Shown here one piece after another: positions 8,691-17,600 of a stretch of 64,000 bases of DNA (within the stretch, counting starts at the first letter, position 1; every line of letters begins with the position of its first letter). The position numbers and the translations under genes were made by a program. The stretch is from a virus. The notes under the pieces were generated by a model, which did not search any database, was not told where the DNA came from, and saw only the letters and a list, made by a program, of their open reading frames with translations. Location: positions 1 to 64,000 of IMG/VR virus record IMGVR_UViG_3300037517_002278; one strand, given 5' to 3'.

Positions 8691-9484
8691 AGTAGTGTAA
8701 TTCCCTCGTTAAATCCAAAGTCATCGTCTGGCATTAGAAGCGCATCATCTGCTACATCAACATCACCATCTGCGTCTTGATCCGAAAGAGCTTTTGGTGT
8801 TACATCGTAACGAACTGCTCTCCTATGTTCTTGGAAATCGCCAAGACTTTCAAATACTGTCGCCTTGCGAATGATTTGGGAATCTGTGACTGGACCATAT
8901 AAGTAAGTTTTTAATGTGAACGACAATGTATAAATGATAGCTCTTCTACGCATCATATCATCTTCATAATCATCCTCGTAACTAATATTGTTTAAAATAA
9001 TTGGTAAATCTTTTTTTTCATCCATCTCAGGAATTAGATTTACTGTGACGTTGAAAGATGGTTGAAAGTATGGTAGAATTTGCTCAAGAATTTGTAGAGC
9101 GTCATCTTGATTCTTTGATAAAATACCAAGTTCAAATTCAAGATTATATGGAACAGGCATATACTGAACACTTACTGAATCAGCATCTGCCTTTTTTAAA
9201 TACTTTTGAATTGGGGAAGTTTTCCTTGAAGGATCGTAGGTTATACTAGTCATCTCAAAAGAGATGCGAGGCATTGTAATACTTACTTTGCGCTCTGTGC
9301 TTGGATCTTGATCTAGACGAGCAAGGAATTTACTCTTGGGACCATAAGCAAGAGCAACTTTTTCTTGACGAATTACTGCGTTAGTATCTGGATCTCTCTT
9401 TTCAACTTGAATGTTGTTGAAAATAGTTCCAAATGCTTTTACATTTTTTTTAATAATTTCGTGATAAAAATGATTTCCTAACAT
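8687..9484 (-). CDS. 15: Proximal tail sheath stabilisation protein gp15
   Basis: This 265-residue protein (T4 gp15 is 272) caps the head-proximal end of the finished tail and joins it to the gp13/gp14 neck. The N-terminus MLGNHFYHEIIKKNVKAFGTIFNNI and the segments RISFEMTSITYDPSRKTSP and SILSKNQDDALQILEQILPYF-like (residues 118-140) are characteristic of the family. It sits between gp14 and gp16 as in T4, with TAATG coupling to gp14 and an ATGA overlap with gp16. Assignment is confident from family segments plus synteny. Confidence 0.92.
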   Translation of the reverse strand: MLGNHFYHEIIKKNVKAFGTIFNNIQVEKRDPDTNAVIRQEKVALAYGPKSKFLARLDQDPSTERKVSITMPRISFEMTSITYDPSRKTSPIQKYLKKADADSVSVQYMPVPYNLEFELGILSKNQDDALQILEQILPYFQPSFNVTVNLIPEMDEKKDLPIILNNISYEDDYEDDMMRRRAIIYTLSFTLKTYLYGPVTDSQIIRKATVFESLGDFQEHRRAVRYDVTPKALSDQDADGDVDVADDALLMPDDDFGFNEGITLL

Positions 9485-10383
9485 TAGAATACTCCCATAT
9501 CTCCATATTCACCAAAAGGATTGTCCTCGTTAAAATCAATAATTAAATTAGCTTTATCTTCATACCACTTATTCTCGGCATTGTCATAATTGTCAATTTC
9601 AAAATCAATAGTGGAGAAAGTATCTACAATCCATGATGCGTTACTTGTTTGCCCAATTAAAACAACATTTTGTTGTAAATCACCATTTATATATGTTAAT
9701 CTCAGTTTACGAGTAGCAGCAACCCATTCGGCAACTGTTGCTTTAGTAATTGTTGGTACTCCTCCAACAGTATAAGTCTGTCTAACTTCTTCTCCAACAA
9801 CATATGTTCCTGTGCCACCAACCTTTACTGTTACAGGGAATACATGGGATTCTTGTGTGAGATCATCAATCTCAGGATCACCTGTGTTGAAGTAATTGTC
9901 AGCATTCTCGATAAGTTCACAAGTCATAGAAAAAATATAATTTTTCCCCAACTGATAGAAAGGAACTTCTCTTTCTACGAATTTAATTTCATAAAGATTT
10001 TTTGTCATTGGCACATAAAGAAGATCGCCTTCGTTTGGTCTGTTTGGAACTCTAGTATCAATCTCTGTTTCTACATAATTAATCCATCTTCTTTTAGATA
10101 CAGCATATGTAATCTCATCGCTCAATCGTAGACCAAACTTGGACATTGCGACAGCACCAGATCCACCAAATCCTTCTACATTGATTAGCATCATTTCAAT
10201 TGTTACTTTATCTTCAAATTTAGAAAGGATCACATCATTTAAAGTTCTATCAATTAACATTGTTTTTGGCACATAGATAACATCCTGCCCGAACAATTTA
10301 ATCTGCTCGTCTACAAGATCTTGAATTAAATCTTGTTCGTTAGATGTTCCACCGAATTGGGTGAAGTATTGACTTTTTGCCAT
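9484..10383 (-). CDS. 14: Neck protein gp14
   Basis: This 299-residue protein (T4 gp14 is 256) forms the head-completion neck ring below the portal together with gp13. The N-terminal segment MAKSQYFTQFGGTSNEQDLIQDLVDEQ and the phrases DVIYVPKTM, INVEGFGGSGAVAMSKFGLRLSDEI and YVPMTKNLYEIKFVE are family hallmarks. The C-terminal third (about 175-299) holds a beta-rich insertion, possibly explaining the extra length. Its ATG overlaps the gp13 stop (TAATG), so gp13, gp14, gp15 and gp16 form a tightly coupled set. Confidence 0.93.
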   Translation of the reverse strand: MAKSQYFTQFGGTSNEQDLIQDLVDEQIKLFGQDVIYVPKTMLIDRTLNDVILSKFEDKVTIEMMLINVEGFGGSGAVAMSKFGLRLSDEITYAVSKRRWINYVETEIDTRVPNRPNEGDLLYVPMTKNLYEIKFVEREVPFYQLGKNYIFSMTCELIENADNYFNTGDPEIDDLTQESHVFPVTVKVGGTGTYVVGEEVRQTYTVGGVPTITKATVAEWVAATRKLRLTYINGDLQQNVVLIGQTSNASWIVDTFSTIDFEIDNYDNAENKWYEDKANLIIDFNEDNPFGEYGDMGVF

Positions 10384-11225
10384 TATCCGATCATATCTAA
10401 TGGTGGTAGTTCATAATCAGAAATCATCTTGCTTTCAATTTCATCAATCTCTCTGAGAGCATCTTCATAGATTTGACGACCGTTGTATGATACACCGCCA
10501 GGTAACTGAACGTTGTTAAACTTGATTAAGTTCTGACCCCACTGACGCTTGATGAGAGCAGTAACATATCTCTTCATCCAAAAGTCATCCCAGATTTGAG
10601 TGAACACATTTGGATCTAAAGCACGATAGCAGTCAATAAGAAGATAAGCATCTTCCTTGACACGATTTACATCAATGTCAATATAGAGTCTATCTTGTCT
10701 TTTATTGAAACGATACTCTACAAAAGCACCAGTATTAATAACCATGTCGAGGGTTTCGAAATACTGTTTAATCATATAGTAGTTTGTCATGTCAAAGTTA
10801 CCATAGGAAAATGTTCCACCTGATGAGATGGCAAACAAATCCATGAGGTAATACTGGTTTGATAGACCAAACAAATCGTTTCTGAGGAAGTTGGATGATA
10901 CTCCAAATACCCTTGAGATACCAAACACATGATCTGGTATCTCAATAAAGTTTTTTCTGTTCTCCCATGTAGCTTCGTCAGGTGCTGAGGTGTTTGAGAG
11001 TTCGTCAGATTCTTGGAAGCGCGTTACATCATCAGCAGTTAACTTATGCTTTAAATACATTCTTTCCGAACCGTCAAAATGACGCTCATGAAAATACTGT
11101 AGAGCATCATCAATACAATCTTCTATTTGTTGATCCGCAACATTGATTTCTAAAACAGGTGCTCCAAGTTTTCGTAGGCAATAATTTTTTAATTCAGTTC
11201 TTGTTGCTGGTTTTGACACCGACAT
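10383..11225 (-). CDS. 13: Neck protein gp13
   Basis: This 280-residue protein (T4 gp13 is 309) is the head-completion neck subunit. The N-terminus includes ELKNYCLRKLGAPVLEINV and the acidic helix QQIEDCIDDALQYFHERH. The C-terminal part includes FWMKRYVTALIKRQWGQNL and VSYNGRQIYEDALREIDEIE, both conserved in cyanophage gp13. It heads the gp13-gp16 operon and is preceded by an AGGA ribosome site and two late-promoter matches. It follows the terminator of the giant tail gene, as expected for a new transcription unit. Confidence 0.94.
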   Translation of the reverse strand: MSVSKPATRTELKNYCLRKLGAPVLEINVADQQIEDCIDDALQYFHERHFDGSERMYLKHKLTADDVTRFQESDELSNTSAPDEATWENRKNFIEIPDHVFGISRVFGVSSNFLRNDLFGLSNQYYLMDLFAISSGGTFSYGNFDMTNYYMIKQYFETLDMVINTGAFVEYRFNKRQDRLYIDIDVNRVKEDAYLLIDCYRALDPNVFTQIWDDFWMKRYVTALIKRQWGQNLIKFNNVQLPGGVSYNGRQIYEDALREIDEIESKMISDYELPPLDMIG

Positions 11226-11237
11226 TTACCAGTCCTA

Positions 11238-11245
11238 TATTTATT
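11238..11245 (-). promoter_or_regulatory. Second late-promoter match upstream of gp13
   Basis: The minus strand reads AATAAATA 13 bases before the gp13 ATG. This is close for a promoter, so it may be a chance or secondary match beside the better one at 11255-11262. Confidence 0.35.
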
Positions 11246-11254
11246 TCCTAAAGA

Positions 11255-11262
11255 TATTTATA
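11255..11262 (-). promoter_or_regulatory. Late promoter TATAAATA of the gp13-gp16 operon
   Basis: This is a perfect T4 late consensus on the minus strand, 30 bases before the gp13 start. It begins exactly where the T-tract of the preceding terminator ends. Confidence 0.8.
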
Positions 11263-11287
11263 AAAAAAGAGGGGGTTGCCCCCCCTC
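11262..11287 (-). terminator. Rho-independent terminator after the giant tail gene
   Basis: On the minus strand a 7-bp GC-rich stem (GAGGGGG with CCCCCTC, 5-base loop) is followed by seven T. It lies 22 bases after the stop at 11310 and separates the fibre genes from the gp13 operon. Confidence 0.88.
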
Positions 11288-11309
11288 CTTCAAGTATGTT
11301 GGAAATGAA

Positions 11310-11651
11310 TCAGGCTTGTGATTCAGTCCAGGAGATACGAGCAGTAACTGCGGTACGACCTCTTTCGTTAGCACCAGCACCAGGGAGCTGAGTATTCAAG
11401 AATGGAATTGTCGTAACAACAGCGAGTGTTAGAACATCAGGACCATTCGGGAATACATAATCGCCACCAAGGATGCTGTTACCCATTTCAACCAGTTCAC
11501 CCAGTTCTTGAACTGAAGGAGCACCAGCAGCAGCACGGAATTCGAAGATGGATACACCACCTGTGATTGTATCAGCTACTTGACCAGTGTGCTTAATAAT
11601 TTGACATAGTGAAGGAGCACCATAGTTAGTGAAGTAAGCAGCTTGAGACAA
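11310..11651 (-). CDS. C-terminal piece of the giant tail protein, in the -1 frame
   Basis: This 113-codon reading frame is almost certainly the true C-terminus of the tail protein at 11,576-19,174, now in the -1 frame. It encodes an ordered domain (SQAAYFTNYGAPSLCQIIKH, SIFEFRAAAGAPSVQELGELVEMGNSILGGDYVFPNGPDVLTL, ending ARISWTESQA) of the kind that ends large cyanophage tail proteins. The frame is open upstream to about 11,726. The only available starts are a TTG at 11651 with no ribosome site, so it is unlikely to be an independent gene. Either a natural indel, a sequencing or assembly error, or a programmed shift joins the two parts. Confidence 0.7.
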   Translation of the reverse strand: MSQAAYFTNYGAPSLCQIIKHTGQVADTITGGVSIFEFRAAAGAPSVQELGELVEMGNSILGGDYVFPNGPDVLTLAVVTTIPFLNTQLPGAGANERGRTAVTARISWTESQA

Positions 11652-14600
11652 GTTACCATTAGACGAACCGAAGAAGCATCTCTTCTGGTTGCTGTTACGG
11701 TTGTATTTAAAACACCCGTTGTTTGATCAGCAACTTCTGGAGTACAAACAATACCACAGGAATTCATCTTTAGAATCATTCGGTTAATAAGGTCTCTTTC
11801 TCCAAGAGGACCGACAAGAGAACTTGCGACAGATGGAGCAAGGCGGATTGAAAGGATAGGAACGGCAGTACCAGATAGGTTGCCAGAAATACTGACAGTA
11901 TCTGAACCAACTGAACCAGAAGCAACCGTGAAGAGGTATGCCTTATCATCCTCAAATTTACCATCCATGATTACCGAAGCACCCCAGTGATAGAGTGATG
12001 GAGCATAAGTTGGATTATTACCGTTCTCAACTTCATAACGAGCAGGTAGGTTACCAGAACGGAGGTAAGCTTCATTCTCGTGGTTGTTGTGAACAAACTC
12101 ATGAACATAAGTTACGATACCATCTTGATCTTTGAATCCAAAGCGAACCTTACCAGCACCATACCATGAGTAATCCATGTATGCCATTTGCTGACGGTGG
12201 ATATCAAGTTTGAATCCAGTTACGCCATTACCATCACACTTGTCAATATTCCACTGTGATTGAGGCACCTTGAGATCACGAACCTTAGACATAATAATTT
12301 TTGATCTCGTAGTTCCTCTGTATGAAGGAGAAATGTGAATCGAGGTGTCGGAATCAACAGCAGTGACTTTATAAGTCATACCACGAACAGCAACGTAGTC
12401 ACCAACAACTAATTGCTTAGTGAATTTGGTGCCAGTTCCGACAATAGCATTAGATTTGAACGCACACGAAACAGTTCCCGCCATTTGCGCGGTAGCATTT
12501 CTTCTTACACAATAGAGATCTTGACCATCATATTCAAAGAACATACCATTTTGGTCATCAAACATACCAGCACGAACCTTGGCATCTGCCCACTCATAAA
12601 GGAATAGAGCAGGGAATCCAGCAGGATTTACATCAGCAGGAACGCCATTTGTAGCATAACGGAATGTAAATTCATCAATAACATTATTGACTGTGAAGAA
12701 TTGACCATTTGAAGGAGTTGTGTATGGTGTAGCAACACCACTGGTTACAGTTACATCTTCGATGATAATTTTGTTGCCAGCAACTAACTTATGTGGTTTT
12801 CTTGTAACAACTGTGGCGAATTGAGTTCCGTCATGATTGATGCTTGAAACATCAATTGAAGGACTGAAGTTAATACCAGTTGAATACTGTAGACCTTTAC
12901 CTGACTGATAACGGAAGTATCTTCTGGTTTGTCTTACAATGTTTACTCCAGGAGCTTTTGCTGCGGAGATTTCAACACCACCATCAAATGATCTGTGTAG
13001 GTTCAAGCAGTCTGGTCTTACGAACATTTGAGTTTCGTAAATGAATGGAAGTGCCTGTAGAACACCATCACGAATGTTTGAGGTATTCTGGTTTAAGTAA
13101 TAATTAGCATTGGTAAGAACGTTATCAGCAGATAAGGCACCACCAGATTGGTAACGAATGTATGAACTACCACAATAAGTAGCAGCAACCAAATAATGGT
13201 TAAAACCAGCACCAGTTGAAGTAAGTGTAATACGCTGCATGGTTAGAGCGTTGCTCAAGTTGGCAGCAAGACGAATTACATCCTCATTGATCTTAATTAC
13301 ATAATAAGTTTGACCATCAGTTAAACCACCAATAGCATTACCGATACCAAATCCGTTCGAATAGTAAACTTTAACCCCAGTGTTTAGACCATGATTTGGA
13401 ATGTAAATTTCGCTTCTTTCTGTTGAGACAACAGGAATTGCTAAACCAGATACAGTGTTGGTAGTTGATTGTGGGTTGAAAATAATTTGACGGGTTGGGT
13501 ATGGATCAGTAACAACCATATCAGCGTCATTATTGATAGCAATTACTTGCATATCAAATACAAAACCCTCTACTTTTTCGAACCTATGTGTCGAACCAGT
13601 TCCACTTGCGGTTGGAATAACTTGGTCTACACCAGCACCAGTTGAACCCCCAATAAATGCTCCAGATGGAGAAGTGTGAATAGTAAAATCATTATCATTG
13701 ATTACGTTAACGTAGTAAATTGTATTAACAGTCATACCAGCGTATGGCTGTTGTGGTAACTGAGAGACATACTCCTGCCAGTTACCGTTAGTAGCTTGGT
13801 GCCATCCACCCTGAGCATCCAATTTATACATGATAGCATCACCAGTTGATAATCCATGACCACTAATATTGAATATACCAGTGGATGTACTGGTCAATGC
13901 GTTTGAACCAGCAACAGTACCAGAGAAAACAAGAGTCTTAACTGGCATTCTGTTAGATAGTTTGATACTATCTCCACCTCTGTATTGAGCAAGGAATCTT
14001 GTAGAATATGAAGGTAGTGGTGGAAGTAGCATCCAGTTAATGTTTGCTCTACCGTCACTATCTTGTACTGGTGGTTGGTTGCTGTTTGCTGTGAATGTCG
14101 TTGATCCAGGTGGGGTAGCACCTACAACCGACATGTAGTAACTATTTCTGTATAGAACTACATCACCATAGAGATAGTTATCAGAAGCATTCCAGTCTCC
14201 TTTGAAAGTTGTTCCTCTCAAAGTTGGGTTGGTTACTTTAAACTGGTGTAGAGTACTTGTACCAACACCAAGAATATCAACAAGGTCGGTATTTGTGTAA
14301 GCACCCAACCAAGTATTATGAAGTGAGAACTGGTTTGTGGATTGACCAGAGGCAGCACCACCTCTCTGTACAGCCGAGAGATTTTGAGTATTGTTTACAA
14401 AATATTGTCTACCAGAAACAAGACCATTAATTTGTCTACCGTTACCCCATACCTGATAAATTACACGGTCACCAGTTACAAATCCGTGACTGCTTAATAC
14501 GATTCTATCAGAAGCAGATAAAATAACGGAAGCGGAAGAACCATTAACAATAATATCTCTCGCAACAATAGTAGCAAGACCATTACCTAACGACTCACCA

Positions 14601-17600
14601 GTTACCTGAGAAGTTGTTAAAGTATGACCAGCGTTAATTGTTCCAGATGTGGAATAATTTCTGATAGCAATTCCTTTAATAGCATCGTCCTTTGTATATG
14701 CTAATTCAAATAGATCTAAATTTCTACGAATAGCATAATATGTTCCAGAAACAAAAGAAGTTCCAGCAGGAGATCCACCAGTTGTTGTGTTAGCTACAGT
14801 AACAGAAGAAACAGTAGAAGAAATAACTTTAAATGTTCCATTATATCCATTGTTTGTGGAACCACCAACAGTGACTCCAGAAATAGTTACAGTTTGATTT
14901 GGAACAATATCAAAAGGTGATGATGGAAGAGTGCCGAAATTATATGTTACTTGAGTTCCAGTTGAAGTAATATTAGTGATTTGTAAATCATACAAAGCAC
15001 TGTATCCTTGTCTTGGGTGAGTATTTCCAGAAGATCTACCAATTTCAAAACTGTTACCATTCTTCGAATAAACAACTCTCGTTCCAGTTGTAAATCCATG
15101 GTTTTGATAGAGGAATGTTCCATTCTTCAAATCAACATTCTTTGATGGATCAAAGATAATACTTCTTGATGAAATATTTCTTCCAGGAGCAAAAGTCATC
15201 TTGTAATCTGATACAGCAGAAGCATCATAACCACCATCAATTGTTCCAGTTGAAGAAACATTGACTAAAGTGTGAGTTCCACTGGCAGAAGAAGCAAGAG
15301 GAACGGAATCATAGTATTGTACAAATGACCAGCTACCACCAGTACCTGGAGCTGTAATATCAATTGGGAATCCAGCAAAAGCAGCAGCTCTTGAATGCGC
15401 TAACTGGAAAGTATTAGCATCAATAGGAATAGCAAAATAAAGTTGAGCGTTTGCTGCTTGAGAAGTGTTGATGATAGTGTTATTAATAGAACCGCCAGTT
15501 GAGAAAGCAGAAATAGCAACTGTTTCTCCAATTCTTAGACCATGGTTTGTTAATGTCCACCAGTTGTTTGGTTCACTTGTGCTACCAAAACCAACAGCAA
15601 ATGAACGAGGAGTTGCTGTATCTCTAACTTGTAGTTGGAAACTACCATTAATACGGTATAACGTAATTTCGTGAGGGATTTGTGTTGGAGTAGTTCCACC
15701 AAATCCTCTTACTACAGTAACAGTATTTCCACTTACGGCGGTTACAAGCATTCTTTCATTTAGATAAGAACCTGTCCAAAGTGTATTTCCTGGTTGAATA
15801 GCAGAACCAATACTTGTATTCAATGTCAATACGGTAGCATCAGCATCATGGAAAATTGTGGTAAAGAATCCAGTGGAAAGTGGGGTAAAATCACTAACGT
15901 TTCTTACAGTAAATAAGTTACCATTTACGAGACCAGGAGCGCCAACATATGCGCTACCAACTTCAGATGAACCTGTTGATTCGTAACGAACAACGTCACC
16001 TTCAACTAATGTTTGCTGCTCAATTGGTAGGAAAATTCTATTACCAAATTGGTTAGCAACTGTTGTGTTAGCAAATTTTACTTTGGTTGTTCCAAATGGT
16101 CCCGAAACAGAAGTAGTCGCTTGAGACGCAGTTCCTGTGATTGACATTTGGACAGTTGGTTGACCAGATGGTAGTACGCCAGCGGCAGTACTGTACAACT
16201 GAACTTTGAAAATATCATCAGTAACAGGGACCATGAAATAACGTGTATTGCTTAATCCTTGAATTTGAGCAGTATTTTGAGTCATTGTCATGGTAACTCT
16301 TGGCCAGTTAACACCAGTTACATCCTGAACATAATCAAACAGTGGACCAGGGAATCCAGCAGTTCCTGGGAATACCCCTTGTGTATCAGTGGTGCCATTA
16401 GTAAAGGAACCAGAAATACTATATGATGTTCTTTGGCCAGTTATACCACCATGATTTGGTAGATAGAAACTATTAGAGAATCTATTCTCAGCAATACGAG
16501 CACAGAAGAAACGACCAGCACCAACAGTTCTGTTTGTTGTAAAGTTAATTGGGGAACCAGTTTCTGCTAAAGTGATAGAGAATTCCGATCTTGATGATAG
16601 AGGACCAGTATTAATTAATGTTCTGGCATAGTACTTCTGATATGAAGCATATGTATTTGGAGTCTCTGTTACTCCGCCTGGCATTGTTGAACCAGTACCG
16701 AGCTTAAGAATAATCTCTGCTTTCTCTGTCATGTAGGCAGGTAAATTAGCATATGCGCCGATAACACGGTCACGACCACCCGCAGCACCACCAGCAGCAT
16801 CAGAGAAAGTATCAATAGTAAATCCAGGATGAAGTTGATAAACTCCACCTGCCCAAGTATTAGCCGTGGAAAAATCAATTCTTGTTGCGGAAGTGGAACC
16901 AGAATAGGGACCAGGACCAGCAACAGTTTCTGAAATTCTTAGTTCAAGTTCGTCTTTGTTAACTGGTTCAATAAAGTAGATTGCTGTCGCGCTGGCTGAT
17001 TCTACAGGTGGGTTTGAACCCCCAGTCCATGTATTACCACCACCAACATACATTACAGGAACACCAGAAACTAAACCATGATTTTTAATGAAAATTCTAT
17101 TAGATGAGACACATTCACGGGTAAACATTTTCGATGTGATAGACGCCCAATCATGAATTGAAACGCGATTGTGATTCAACCACGAAGAAGCAGCATCATG
17201 TACTTGAGTACGAATGCCAGAACCAAACACTTTAATAGCAGCTGCGCCAACAGTACCGCCAAATGTTACGGGAGTTGTTGACAGAGATGGGTTTGTTGAG
17301 GATAGAGTGATGGATGTTGAAGTTACAGCAGATACAAAATAATTTGTATTAGTAGTTACTCCAGTCAATGAACCAGCATTAGTGAATCTAACAACAGAAC
17401 CAACACGAGTTGGAAGATCACCATCTCCAAGATTTGATAGTGTATTTACTGTTAGAGTAGCACCAGAAGCAGCGGTAATCGTTGGACTAAAAGTATTTTC
17501 AAATATTTTAGTTCTCAATAGAGTGTTTGTGGAAGCTGCTGTGCCAGATAGAGAGAATGTCGTGGAGGCAATAGTCTGATTTGTGAAAGCAGCACCAGTG

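Noticed and set aside
11650-11726. Programmed -1 ribosomal frameshift as the firm explanation for the broken tail gene
   Set aside because: No X XXY YYZ slippery heptamer or convincing downstream pseudoknot is visible; an indel or sequence error explains it as well.
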